DNA of 64,000 bases from Chroococcidiopsidaceae cyanobacterium YX2bin18 (lineage in GTDB: Bacteria > Cyanobacteriota > Cyanobacteriia > Cyanobacteriales > Chroococcidiopsidaceae), in contig JAUJND010000010.1 in the NCBI GenBank assembly GCA_030446505.1, forward strand, positions 1 to 64,000, written 5' to 3'. The position numbers were made by a program, and so were the translations under genes. Positions 10,273-20,372 of this stretch are shown in pieces. How positions within the stretch are numbered: the stretch's first letter is position 1; each line of letters opens with the position of its first letter. The notes beneath the pieces were generated by a model, which did not search any database, was not told the DNA's origin, and worked only from the letters and a program-made list of their open reading frames with translations.

Positions 10273-11652
10273 ATGACGATTGAACCCAATTCTTCCCAGC
10301 CCAATTCCTCCCCTAGCCCAGAAGTGATTCCCCAGCCTGACTTGCCACCAGATGATTATGAGTGTGCAAGTAATAATGGTCTCACCGCCGAAGGTTTAGC
10401 AACTCAGCAAGCTTTAGCAAAAATCAGTTCACTACAATCACATCAGCACCTAGCTGCTCTATCACAAGCTCGTCTTGATGTTAAGCAGGCTGTTAACCTT
10501 CGGACAGGTAATGCACCCGCTACCTTGATTACCTTAGTGGCGATCGCGATTGTGTTTGTCGGATTAGCCCTTGATAATTTATTAATTGGTTTATTAGGAA
10601 CGCTGCTGGCTCTGCTGCTATCAATTTCAGTGCTTTTGCCTTGGTTGCAAGCAGTTGTAACAGAGTTTGTTTCACCCCAAGAGCGATCGCTATTTGTTGC
10701 CTTCTTAGGAGCAGTAGCAGCGCTGATTGGCTTATTCCAATTTACTGGTATCAATCGTCGCATCCTAGCTTGGTCTGGTCAACTTAACTGGGACGCTGTG
10801 GGCGCGTTGGGCGAAGTGTTTGGAGCGTTGGGACAAATTTTGATTGCTGTTGTCGCCGTTTACGTTGCTTGGCGGCAGTACGTCATTTCCAAAGACTTAA
10901 CGATTCAACAAAACCTGCTCACTGTTCAGCAAAATCTGATTACTCAGCAGCAGACAATTGATTCCTATTTTCAAGGTATCTCTGATCTAGTATTAGATGA
11001 AGAAGGAATGTTAGAAGACTGGCCCCAAGAACGAGCGATCGCTGAAGGTCGCACTGCTGCAATTATTAGCTCTGTAGATGGCAGCGGTAAAGCCAAAATT
11101 ATCCGATTTTTATCACAATCCAAATTACTATCACCTTTGAGACGAGATATTCGCTTGGGTCGAGCCATTCTCGATGGTAGAGGTGGCTACGCAGAAGACC
11201 GCATTGAGGGAGTGCGCGTCATTGATTTGGGAGTGATGCTGGCTGCGGCAGACCTTTCTGGCACTGATCTGCGGTGGACAGATCTCAGCGAAGCTAATCT
11301 TGTCCGCGCCAATCTTAGTCGCTGTGATTTAGTAAGAACCAATCTTTCCCGGACTATTTTGTACGATGCTCAACTGGTTGGGGCTGATTTTAAGGGAACC
11401 CGTTTATTCTATGGCTCAGCGCAAACCGCTACTCCCCGTAGCCGTACTCAACCGCCCGACTATAATACCGGAGAACACACTGGCGCTGTAATTGAAAATG
11501 CTGATTTTACCGATGCCCAACGGATGTCTGAATCAGTACGCTACTACTGCTGTGCTTGGAGTGGTGAAACTAGAGCCACAATTCCTGATGGTTGCGAAGG
11601 AATTCCTAATAAGCTAGAGATGATTAAAAGTCAGGATTTGAGCGAGGGCTGA
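10273..11652 (+). CDS. membrane protein with C-terminal pentapeptide repeats
   Basis: Several hydrophobic helices then DLSGTDLRWTDLSEANLVRANLSRCDLVRTNLSR. Confidence 0.8.
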   Translation: MTIEPNSSQPNSSPSPEVIPQPDLPPDDYECASNNGLTAEGLATQQALAKISSLQSHQHLAALSQARLDVKQAVNLRTGNAPATLITLVAIAIVFVGLALDNLLIGLLGTLLALLLSISVLLPWLQAVVTEFVSPQERSLFVAFLGAVAALIGLFQFTGINRRILAWSGQLNWDAVGALGEVFGALGQILIAVVAVYVAWRQYVISKDLTIQQNLLTVQQNLITQQQTIDSYFQGISDLVLDEEGMLEDWPQERAIAEGRTAAIISSVDGSGKAKIIRFLSQSKLLSPLRRDIRLGRAILDGRGGYAEDRIEGVRVIDLGVMLAAADLSGTDLRWTDLSEANLVRANLSRCDLVRTNLSRTILYDAQLVGADFKGTRLFYGSAQTATPRSRTQPPDYNTGEHTGAVIENADFTDAQRMSESVRYYCCAWSGETRATIPDGCEGIPNKLEMIKSQDLSEG

Positions 11653-11847
11653 AAATCAAAAGAATAGGTAAAACTTTTTATATTGTAAATTATTTTACTA
11701 TAGTATTGATACTTTAGATGTTATTATTAAATAATAGATATCTGTCAATTTTTTTAAACTTCGCTAATATTTCCATTATAAAATAATTATAGTAAAAAAC
11801 AAGGATACTGTAAACAAAAAGCTAAAACCTGCCCTTAAAAATAGCTA

Positions 11848-12837
11848 ATGACAGTTAAATATTCTTTGGTGATTCCGGTATATAACGAGGAAAAAACAAT
11901 TCTAGAACTATATCGGCGAATTGTTGCTGTCATCAACCAGATAGATGGGTCAGTAGAAATAGTCTTTGTAAATGATGGCAGCCGCGATTACTCGCTACAA
12001 CTACTACGCGATCTGCATCAAAAAGATCCACGTATTTGTTACCTCAGCCTTGCTCGCAACTTTGGACACCAAATTGCTGTAACAGCTGGTCTAAACTTTG
12101 TGCGTGGTCAAGTTATAGTCATTCTAGATGCTGACTTACAAGATCCACCAGAACTCATCCCAGCTATGATTGAAAAGTGGCGACAAGGCTATCAAGTCGT
12201 TTATGCCCAGCGCACACATCGCCGCAAAGAAAGCTATTTTAAGCGTTTCACTGCCTATTTGTTCTATCGTCTCTTGAAGCGTCTTGCAGATGTAGAAATT
12301 CCCACTGATACTGGCGATTTTTGTCTGATAGATCGCCAAGTTGTAGATGTTATCAATTCTATGCCAGAACGTAACCGCTATTTGCGGGGATTGCGATCGT
12401 GGGTTGGGTTCCAACAAACAGCTATTCGATTTGAGCGTGAAGAACGCTTTGCTGGGGAAGTAAAGTATACCTTTGGCAAATCCTTAAGTTTAGCTGTGAA
12501 TGGTTTAGTATCCTTCTCAAAAGTCCCCTTGAGGGTTTCTACTTATATTGGATTGCTAGCAGCTGTAGTCGCAATTTTAATGGGATTATTAGTGCTGTAT
12601 TGGCGCATTTTTGTACCACATTCACCTTTAACAGGATTCACAATTATTCTAGTTGCCGTCTTCTTTTTGGGGGCTGTGCAACTGGTCAGTATTGGCATTT
12701 TGGGCGAGTATATTGGGCGGATTTATGAAGAAGTCAAAGGAAGACCACTATATACACTTGCAGAGATTGGCGGTTTTAGCAGTCAGACTTTGCACCGCGA
12801 TCACTGCCTAAATTTAACACCAAAAAATCTAGATTAA
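11848..12837 (+). CDS. family 2 glycosyltransferase (GtrB/dolichol-phosphate-mannose-synthase-like) with C-terminal TM helices
   Basis: [21 protein letters not shown]...[11 protein letters not shown]...[14 protein letters not shown]...[14 protein letters not shown]. Confidence 0.92.
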   Translation: MTVKYSLVIPVYNEEKTILELYRRIVAVINQIDGSVEIVFVNDGSRDYSLQLLRDLHQKDPRICYLSLARNFGHQIAVTAGLNFVRGQVIVILDADLQDPPELIPAMIEKWRQGYQVVYAQRTHRRKESYFKRFTAYLFYRLLKRLADVEIPTDTGDFCLIDRQVVDVINSMPERNRYLRGLRSWVGFQQTAIRFEREERFAGEVKYTFGKSLSLAVNGLVSFSKVPLRVSTYIGLLAAVVAILMGLLVLYWRIFVPHSPLTGFTIILVAVFFLGAVQLVSIGILGEYIGRIYEEVKGRPLYTLAEIGGFSSQTLHRDHCLNLTPKNLD

Positions 12838-12846
12838 TTCTTGAGT

Positions 12847-13164
12847 TTAGGGACGCGATTTTGAGTTAGATAGTTGCTCGCTCAAGCGAGTTACTTGTGC
12901 TTTGAGGTCAACTACCAACTTCTCTAACTGCTCTCGTCTCGCACCTTCCCAGCCCATTCCACCTAATGCCGGAGGTTGGAATGTTGACCAATTCAGCAGA
13001 TCTATTTTGGAATCTAGCCTTTCTAGGCGTGAGGTGATCTTATAAAGTTCAAATTCTAAACGATCAACACGGGATTGCTCAACAGCTCGCATTGATCCAC
13101 AACCTTGAAGCGTTGTGAGGCATAGTAGAAAAGCAATGCAGAACTTCGCTATTTTATTTAGCAC
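12847..13164 (-). CDS. small putative lipoprotein with coiled-coil
   Basis: Signal plus lipobox-like LTTLQGCGS, followed by heptad-rich sequence. Confidence 0.5.
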   Translation of the reverse strand: MLNKIAKFCIAFLLCLTTLQGCGSMRAVEQSRVDRLEFELYKITSRLERLDSKIDLLNWSTFQPPALGGMGWEGARREQLEKLVVDLKAQVTRLSEQLSNSKSRP

Positions 13165-13308
13165 TTTATATAGCTTCCTAGACTCATCCTTAGTATGGCA
13201 TCAGGGGCAATTACTAAAGGGTGACCTCTCTAGAATATTGCACTTTAATCTCAGTAGAAAGAAACCTAGCTCGAACTGCAAACATCGAGCTAAGAACCTA
13301 TTAGTGTT

Positions 13309-14160
13309 TCAAACCTTAGCTGAAGCTTGATTTGAAGGCATCACAACTTTCTTAGCTAAACCAAGAGTTTGCAAACCTTTAATTGCCCACCAAGTCATAT
13401 CAATTTCCCACCAATTCAAGCCAGCTTTTGCTACTTTTGGGTCAGCGTGGTGGTTATTATGCCAACCTTCTCCGTAAGTTAAGATTGCTGCCCACCAGAG
13501 ATTACGAGAGTTGTCATCCAACTTAAAATTACAATAACCCCAGAGGTGAGTTGCAGAGTTAATCAGCCAAGTGCTATGCCAGAGTAATACTGATCTGACA
13601 AAAATGCCATAGATAACAAAAGACCATCCTCCCAAAACGTACAGTAGGATGCCAAGGGGAATTTGAAGCAGTAAAAAGTAGCGATTCAGCCAACAATAGA
13701 ATGGATCGCGGGCTAATTCGGGTGCAAATCTTTTGTAAGTTTCCGGTTCAAAAAACTCTGAACGTGGGTACAAAATCCACTGCATATGGCTCCACCAAAA
13801 ACCCCGCTTGGAGGAATAGGGATCTTTATCTTCGTCCTCAGTATAAGCATGATGCAAACGGTGTCCAGCTACCCAAAAGATTGGTCCGCCTTGAATAGCA
13901 AGTGCTCCCAAGATAGCGATCGCATATTCCAACCACTTTGGAACTTGAAAGCTGCGGTGGCTTAAAAGTCGGTGATACCCCAAGCAAATACCAATGCTAC
14001 CAAATAACCAGTGGAGGAATATTGTAACTCCCAAGGCAGACCAAGAAAAGAACCAAGGAGCTAACAGAGCTAAGGCATGAATTGTCCCGAAAAATGCCAC
14101 GTTAATCCAACTGAGGTTAAGCGGCTGCTTACCTTCAGTGGTTGCTGAATGCATAGTCAT
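13309..14160 (-). CDS. desC: acyl-lipid/acyl-CoA delta-9-type fatty acid desaturase
   Basis: Histidine boxes HRLLSH, HRLHHAYTEDEDKDPYS and HNNHHAD. Confidence 0.88.
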   Translation of the reverse strand: MTMHSATTEGKQPLNLSWINVAFFGTIHALALLAPWFFSWSALGVTIFLHWLFGSIGICLGYHRLLSHRSFQVPKWLEYAIAILGALAIQGGPIFWVAGHRLHHAYTEDEDKDPYSSKRGFWWSHMQWILYPRSEFFEPETYKRFAPELARDPFYCWLNRYFLLLQIPLGILLYVLGGWSFVIYGIFVRSVLLWHSTWLINSATHLWGYCNFKLDDNSRNLWWAAILTYGEGWHNNHHADPKVAKAGLNWWEIDMTWWAIKGLQTLGLAKKVVMPSNQASAKV

Positions 14161-14269
14161 AATTTCCTTTTACGGGCAAACCGTAAATAAACCAGCGCTG
14201 AAAACTGCAGAACTGGTTAGCTCATCCTCTGTGAGAACTAGCAAAGACGGCTAAAGTAGAAGCAGAGGA

Positions 14270-14332
14270 TGCAAGTGCTACTTACATTATTAGCTTAACA
14301 AAAATACTTTTTAAATGCAAGTGACACTTGCA
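14270..14332. promoter_or_regulatory. two operator-like palindromes in the desC/TetR intergenic region
   Basis: 14316-14332 TGCAAGTG-A-CACTTGCA (perfect 8-bp arms); 14270-14286 TGCAAGTG-C-TACTTACA (second arm 6/8), 46 bp apart. Confidence 0.7.
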
Positions 14333-14341
14333 TATTAATTT

Positions 14342-15547
14342 ATGCCTGCTCAACGAAATTCAACTCGACAGCGATTGATCAATGCAGCGCTTGAGTTGTT
14401 TGCTACTCAAGGAGTCGCCGAGACGACGACTCGACAGATTGCAGAATTGGCACAAGTCAATGAAGTAACGCTATTCCGGCATTTTGGGAACAAGCAGGGA
14501 TTGCTATTGGCAGTGATTTCAGAATCCGCAGTATTTAAGGATTTAGGTGAATCTTTAAAAAAGCAAGCAAATCAACCTGGCAGTGTCTACCAAGCTTTAA
14601 AAAACTATGCAAGCGATCGCCTACAGGCTCTAGAACAAGTTCCAGAGTTGGTACTATCTGTAGTAGGTGAGGCAAGGCAGTATCCACTAGAAAATCGTCT
14701 TGCTCTAGGAAGAGGCTTAACTCAAGCCAACCGCTATGTTGCGGAATATTTAGCAACAGTTATAGAACGTGAGCAATTACACACTCTGCCAGCAGAAAAG
14801 CTAGCAAGTTTGCTCAATAGTCTTTTACTGGGGTATGCCGTAATTGAATTTACGAGTGAATTTCATCAGCTTTGGCATGATCGAGATGAGTTTTTAGAGA
14901 GTTTGCTAGATCTGTTTTTAGGTACAGCAGATCCCATCAACTTTCCTGATCAAGAGAGACAAGCAACAACAGATAAGGTTGCTGATTTACCAGCAAATTT
15001 AGTTCATTTGATTCTGCAACGAGCAAAAAAATTGGGATTACGAGATTACGCATTAATGTACGTTTTGTTTGGCGCAGGTTTGTCTCCAGCAGAAATTGTT
15101 AATTTAGAGCGAATGCACCAAATAATTGATACACATCAGCATTTATTACAGATAACCCAAGCTGTACGACAAGTAGCAGTCAATCAGTGGATCATGGGTA
15201 AGCGCTATGGTTCCTATACTCGTAATCCATTAACTCAATGGCTTAAAAGCCGTAAAGACGAGCGATCAGCATTATTTCTTAACGACGCTGGAATACCAAT
15301 TTCAGAGTCAGAACTATACTTACGCTGGGAAGAATTAACTGAGGGATTACTAACTCCTGAAGGGCAACCACCAGCAATTGAGCAAGCTCAACAAACGTGG
15401 TGTGTAGAAATGTTGATGAAAGGAATGAAACTGGAAGATTTGAGCATTCTTACAGGCTGGAGTTTAACTCAATTACAACCTTATGCTTGTAGAGCCAAAG
15501 AAAAATTAGCCTTAGAGCAAGCTCTTCGCCTTGATCGCAAGTCTTAA
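14342..15547 (+). CDS. TetR/AcrR-type regulator with long C-terminal tyrosine-recombinase-like extension
   Basis: N-term TetR HTH (RLINAALELFATQGVAETTTRQIAELAQVNEVTLFRHFGNKQGLL); C-term LRDYALMYVLFGAGLSPAEIVNLERM ... LMKGMKLEDLSILTGWSLTQLQPYACRAKEKL. Confidence 0.85.
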   Translation: MPAQRNSTRQRLINAALELFATQGVAETTTRQIAELAQVNEVTLFRHFGNKQGLLLAVISESAVFKDLGESLKKQANQPGSVYQALKNYASDRLQALEQVPELVLSVVGEARQYPLENRLALGRGLTQANRYVAEYLATVIEREQLHTLPAEKLASLLNSLLLGYAVIEFTSEFHQLWHDRDEFLESLLDLFLGTADPINFPDQERQATTDKVADLPANLVHLILQRAKKLGLRDYALMYVLFGAGLSPAEIVNLERMHQIIDTHQHLLQITQAVRQVAVNQWIMGKRYGSYTRNPLTQWLKSRKDERSALFLNDAGIPISESELYLRWEELTEGLLTPEGQPPAIEQAQQTWCVEMLMKGMKLEDLSILTGWSLTQLQPYACRAKEKLALEQALRLDRKS

Positions 15548-15811
15548 AAAAATTCTATTAGAAGAACTAATACTTAGGCATCTGTAGCTTGATAGAAAGC
15601 TTTATAATTGTGGAGAATGAAAGCTTTAATTCTCGTTTTTATTTCTCGTAAACAACTAGATATTAAAGTAGAAACTTCAATTCCTTAATGTTGTATTCAA
15701 TAGTATGACAACGTTCAATTTGGTAAATTCAGAATACAGTTAATTACTTATTTACTATAAAAATAAAATTCGTGAGACTGTCCTGCTAGCCAATCAAAAC
15801 TAGAAGTTTGC

Positions 15812-16756
15812 TTACAAATTCACTTTAGAATTTGTAAGCTGAATCATTTTTATCTCTAAATTTCCATAGTTACCTTCTGGGTACATCCTAATACACAATG
15901 CATCTTGTTCAGAATAATATTCAATCCATTTGTATACATTGTATTTACAGCTATCGACTGCTTTGAACAAATTATTTTTGATTCGAGTAGATTTAAAGGG
16001 AAAAAACTTTAGAGGACTTCCTAGAGGAATGTATCGTATATTTTTATTTTCGTTAAGACTAGCTATTAAATTCGTACCTATAATTGCGCCAAAGCTATGA
16101 GCTACAACTGTTACATTAATATAATTTTTCTCTTGCACTAAACTTAAAGTTTCTAAAACTCTCTCATTAATCTTATCTTTTGTAAATTCGTCTTCAAAAT
16201 AACGTTCAGCAAAATTAACTAAATTGGCAGTTTCACTTACAGGTAATAAGCCTACCAAAAAAGTATTAACTAACCATATCAAGCCTGTTGTTGATTTAAA
16301 TCTTTTTAAAAAATCTAATTCTACTTCTTTAACTACCTCTGCAAATATAAGAAGAATAGTAATAAAGTACCAGCAGACAACAATAAATAGTAACGCAGTA
16401 GAGCCAAGCACTAAAAGCATTGATTTCTGAAAAGCTTTAAAGATACCAGAGTGAAGCCAGTACAACAAAAGGTAGAAGCCACGAGGTACTCTTTGTGTAA
16501 GTTCCATCTTAGTTAAATCTTCTATAAGATCTCCCCAATAGGCTTCATATACATCAATCAAACGATTACTGATTTGAAACCGTTTGACACTACAGCTATT
16601 TTTATCAAGTTTTCTTACTTCTTTGGCTCCAGCCTTCTGGAATTCCTTTCCAATACGATGGAGAATCAAGTTTCTTTCTTTTGTGGTAAAACCAGGTATC
16701 AGAAATATAGCTTCTAAATTTTCTGATCTGTCAAGTTTATTAACATTCAGTTCCAT
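15812..16756 (-). CDS. hypothetical membrane-associated alpha/beta-hydrolase-like protein
   Basis: VTVVAHSFGAIIGTNL nucleophile-elbow-like motif; two hydrophobic segments upstream of it. Confidence 0.55.
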   Translation of the reverse strand: MELNVNKLDRSENLEAIFLIPGFTTKERNLILHRIGKEFQKAGAKEVRKLDKNSCSVKRFQISNRLIDVYEAYWGDLIEDLTKMELTQRVPRGFYLLLYWLHSGIFKAFQKSMLLVLGSTALLFIVVCWYFITILLIFAEVVKEVELDFLKRFKSTTGLIWLVNTFLVGLLPVSETANLVNFAERYFEDEFTKDKINERVLETLSLVQEKNYINVTVVAHSFGAIIGTNLIASLNENKNIRYIPLGSPLKFFPFKSTRIKNNLFKAVDSCKYNVYKWIEYYSEQDALCIRMYPEGNYGNLEIKMIQLTNSKVNL

Positions 16757-16774
16757 CTTAGTAAGCCTTTGAGC

Positions 16775-17809
16775 TTAGTTAATAAAAATTTCTTCTTCCA
16801 TAACTACGGTTTCTCCTGTCTCAGCCGATCGCCTTGCTGCATCCGCAACCTTGAGGGCATAGAAGCTAGCCTCTGGAGTCACATACAGCGGCGTACCTTC
16901 AAATAAGTGATCTAATACCATACCTGTGTCTTTGGCAAATAAACCCCGGCGAGTACCAACTTCAATCGGTGTAGTTTCCTCAGCCTGTATTAAAATTCCT
17001 GCCTCTTTATCGAAAATTAAGCCGCCTTTTTCGCCGTGAACTTCAAACTTACGTTCGTCTTGCCAGAGCGTTTCACCTTTACCATAAGTAATATTAGCAA
17101 CAAGTCCACTGGTAAAGCGTAACTGAGCAGTGCACAGACAGGCAGTATAAAATTCTGAGTCTGCGCCCCAATACCTGTTTTGACAACTAACTGTGGCAAC
17201 TGTGCCAAATAAATCTGTGAGACGGTGGATTCGGGAAAGTGCGCCGCTGAAGGGGAAGCCAAATAACTCCCGATGATAAGTCCACTTGCGGGGTGCAGGG
17301 CGTTGGGGATTAATAGTGCTGTAGCGGGCGTAAAATAACGTGCCGATCGCATCTAAGTTTTGTTTAAGTGCCTGATGCAAGCCGCCAAGCAGTTCAATAT
17401 GCTCTACATGGAGAAGCTTACTTTGTGCTTGTGCCAGTGCGATTAATTCCTCCGCTTCAGCTACATCTAGGCACAAAGGATATTCAACAATAACGTGCTT
17501 ACCATTTTGGAGTGCAGCACGGGCGATCGCTCCATGATCTCGATTAATATTCGAGACAATTACTAAGTCCAAATCTGAGCGTACCAGTTGTTCCCAGTCA
17601 CCCAGCGCCTCGGCTTGGTACGCCTGACTAAAAGCTGCTGTCTTTTCTGGCGTATGCCCAACAATTGCTACTAGATGCGTTCGCGCAGCGTGCGCTCCGC
17701 GCATTCGCTCATCTTGCTGTAACGTCTCTGCCCTTAACTTCGCGGCGTACCCAGTACCAACTAAACCTACCCTGACTGGGGAAGTAACAAGCGAAGAAGT
17801 ATCTACCAT
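16775..17809 (-). CDS. Gfo/Idh/MocA family oxidoreductase
   Basis: RVGLVGTGYAAKLRAETLQ... GKHVIVEYPLCLDVAEAEELIALA. Confidence 0.88.
   Translation of the reverse strand: MVDTSSLVTSPVRVGLVGTGYAAKLRAETLQQDERMRGAHAARTHLVAIVGHTPEKTAAFSQAYQAEALGDWEQLVRSDLDLVIVSNINRDHGAIARAALQNGKHVIVEYPLCLDVAEAEELIALAQAQSKLLHVEHIELLGGLHQALKQNLDAIGTLFYARYSTINPQRPAPRKWTYHRELFGFPFSGALSRIHRLTDLFGTVATVSCQNRYWGADSEFYTACLCTAQLRFTSGLVANITYGKGETLWQDERKFEVHGEKGGLIFDKEAGILIQAEETTPIEVGTRRGLFAKDTGMVLDHLFEGTPLYVTPEASFYALKVADAARRSAETGETVVMEEEIFIN
17677..17708. repeat. GC-rich palindromic repeat inside the Gfo/Idh/MocA CDS
   Basis: GCGTTCGCGCAGCGTGCGCTCCGCGCATTCGC; encodes (R)MRGAHAART in-frame. Confidence 0.65.
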
Positions 17810-18196
17810 CGTTTATAAGCTTAATATCAGCACCCAAACACCATACCCATTTAATCTACATGGTGTCAGCGCGATCACGTTCAAAGTCGGCAAAGTAATT
17901 GCGCTACTCGTAACTTTTAGTTATTACTGGCTGAAGTTAATCCTAAGTATTAATCTTAACTGCTTATAATTTCAAGGTGATCTCAATTATATAAGAAAAA
18001 CTAATTAGGATTAAATTACTAAATTCCATTACTAATCCCATTGAATATCGAGTCAATTTAGCGTTGCAAGCTTTAGTTTTTCCCGTAGTATCTTAAGATG
18101 AAGCGAACTTAAACCCGTGGGCTTTTAGATTATCAAAGCCTTCAGTTTGCTTTAGATAAACTTATCAATGCCGTTTCAAACAGAGAGGACTGCCAC

Positions 18197-18496
18197 ATGG
18201 CAACTTACAAAGTCACATTAATCAACGCGGCTGAAGGGCTGAACCAAACGATTGATGTTGAAGATGACACTTACATTCTAGACGCAGCAGAAGAAGCCGG
18301 ACTTGACCTACCATACTCTTGCCGCGCTGGTGCTTGTTCAACCTGTGCTGGTAAGCTCACCGAAGGTTCTATTGACCAGTCTGACCAGTCTTTCTTAGAT
18401 GACGACCAGATTCAAGCGGGATATGTGTTAACGTGTGTGGCTTACCCCAGTTCTGACTGCACCATCGAAACCCACAAAGAAGAAGAACTTTACTAA
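18197..18496 (+). CDS. petF: plant-type [2Fe-2S] ferredoxin
   Basis: [54 protein letters not shown]. Confidence 0.95.
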   Translation: MATYKVTLINAAEGLNQTIDVEDDTYILDAAEEAGLDLPYSCRAGACSTCAGKLTEGSIDQSDQSFLDDDQIQAGYVLTCVAYPSSDCTIETHKEEELY

Positions 18497-18531
18497 TCGA
18501 TTAAATCGGTTAAAAGTTGTGTAAATATTGG

Positions 18532-18568
18532 AGGCAGGAACAGGTTAATTAGGTGTTCCTGCCTTATT
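18532..18568 (+). terminator. intrinsic terminator after petF
   Basis: AGGCAGGAACA...TGTTCCTGCCT stem followed by TATTTC. Confidence 0.75.
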
Positions 18569-20302
18569 TCATTTTTGGCTAGTAGTGAGCGGTTGTGACC
18601 AAAAAGTAATCTGATCGCTAAGAGGCTTGATTTGGGTGGTGGGATAGTAAAAGTTGAGAATGCGGGAACTTGACCAACCCAACTGAGCTAACCGTTGAGA
18701 TCCTGTCTGACTCAAGCCAACCCCATGTCCTAGTCCTCCACCGACAAAGGCATAACCCCAGAGCATTTTCCCTTTGTTAAGTGGTTCTAAATAGAAAAGG
18801 GTGCTTCTAGGAGCAGAGAAGGCGTTGCGAACTTCGTCTTTTTCCAGCACAAAGATACCGCGATCAGTTTGAACAGCGAGTTTGAGAATGCGTCCACTAG
18901 GTGATCGCTCTACCACCTGGAGTTGCTGAATCTTTTTAAACGCGATTGGGTTTTTATTCACCTCCAGATAATGCTGCAAATCCTTGGATATCTGTTCCAT
19001 GCTGCTTGCTTTACGCCAGCGGAACATCCCCCAGCCAGTCTCATTAAATCCTTGACGCAGACTAATAAAACGCTGAAAGTTTTTTTCATCAGCTAAAGTT
19101 TGGCGATCCAGGTTCCAAACGTTACCAGCAGCATCAACTACAGGTTGCAAGTAGGCTCGATCTGCACCGTTCCAAATATCACTAAATGTAGCGGTAATCC
19201 CGCCCGTAGTAGAAGAATATAGGGCATCCACCAACTCGTTCTGGTAAGTAAGTACCTGCCCTCGTGTTGCCGCGATCGCTCGGTCTGCGTTTTGAACTGT
19301 GCCACTCAATCCCCGATAAACTTGGCAGTGGGTATCAGCACAAAGTTCATACCCATCTAGGGCAAATCGTCGCAAGTTCCGCAGCGCATATGTCCGCGCA
19401 ATAATGGCTTGCGCCTCAACTGCCGCATATGGAGCATTCGCTCCAATTTCGTGTGGTACAACGCCCCGTAAATAGGTTTCTAAAGGGACATTGTTAACTA
19501 AGGTATAAGTACCATAGGCATTTGGCTGTAGATGTAAACCTCCTGCGTAGAGGACATCCCGTTTATTACCCTCGCTCAGCCGGATGAGGTTTTTGCTAGT
19601 AGTAATATCTAGCTCGTTGCGGCTGTAGCGATAGCCATTGACTACCAAGCTAGTTTGGGGAATCTGTTGCAGAATTTGAGTATCTACGTAGGCAGTTTTA
19701 TTTCCTTTTGCTTGAAGACTCCGTAATAGTAAGCGTCTTAGTAAGGGAGTATTATAAACTTTCCGTTTTGCCCAAACTTGCCAGCGTTCCGGTTGAGCTA
19801 TCTCGGCTTCTATTCCTTTTTTGCGCCACTGCTCGGCACTATTTTCAGCAGTTTCAAAGCTTCGGTGAGTGCTCAGTACAACCCGCTCCTCTACTGCTGG
19901 TAAAGGTAGGGTTTGCATCACGACTTCCAACTTGGCGCTACTGGCTTGGAGTGTTTGCTGCCGCTCACCTGTTTTGAATTTAAGTATTAGGCGATCGCCT
20001 GGTGTTGCTTGCAGGTTCAGCTTGTCTGTTGGTTCGTCACCAAATCGCTGCAAAATCCCGACCTTGAGTTCCACATTGGGGCGGATTGCCGCTTTAGCTC
20101 TAGCAGTCAGCCCCAAGCAAAGCAATGTTGTCAACACACTGTAAGACAAGTGCAACCAGATGTTAGAACTAATTAGATTTTTCCAGTCATTCTTTGGCTG
20201 AGATGGTGGAGAAATCTGCCTTGACACGTATGTATTTCTTGACATTGACTTGTTTAGTCGTGGAGCAACTTCTCTCCAGATTAGCCTGATTATCTTAACC
20301 AA
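18569..20302 (-). CDS. SpoIID/LytB domain-containing protein
   Basis: LETYLRGVVPHEIGANAPYAAVEAQAIIARTYALRN... GGLGHGVGLSQTGSQRLAQLGWS. Confidence 0.88.
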   Translation of the reverse strand: MVKIIRLIWREVAPRLNKSMSRNTYVSRQISPPSQPKNDWKNLISSNIWLHLSYSVLTTLLCLGLTARAKAAIRPNVELKVGILQRFGDEPTDKLNLQATPGDRLILKFKTGERQQTLQASSAKLEVVMQTLPLPAVEERVVLSTHRSFETAENSAEQWRKKGIEAEIAQPERWQVWAKRKVYNTPLLRRLLLRSLQAKGNKTAYVDTQILQQIPQTSLVVNGYRYSRNELDITTSKNLIRLSEGNKRDVLYAGGLHLQPNAYGTYTLVNNVPLETYLRGVVPHEIGANAPYAAVEAQAIIARTYALRNLRRFALDGYELCADTHCQVYRGLSGTVQNADRAIAATRGQVLTYQNELVDALYSSTTGGITATFSDIWNGADRAYLQPVVDAAGNVWNLDRQTLADEKNFQRFISLRQGFNETGWGMFRWRKASSMEQISKDLQHYLEVNKNPIAFKKIQQLQVVERSPSGRILKLAVQTDRGIFVLEKDEVRNAFSAPRSTLFYLEPLNKGKMLWGYAFVGGGLGHGVGLSQTGSQRLAQLGWSSSRILNFYYPTTQIKPLSDQITFWSQPLTTSQK

Positions 20303-20372
20303 TGCAGGGATAGGACATTGTTTTATAGCAAAGGAGAATTAACAATATTCGCGTTTGGTGTAATTTATTCTT

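Noticed and set aside
10443-10763. 106-aa antisense ORF inside the pentapeptide membrane protein
   Set aside because: Composition mirrors the hydrophobic coding strand; no independent support.
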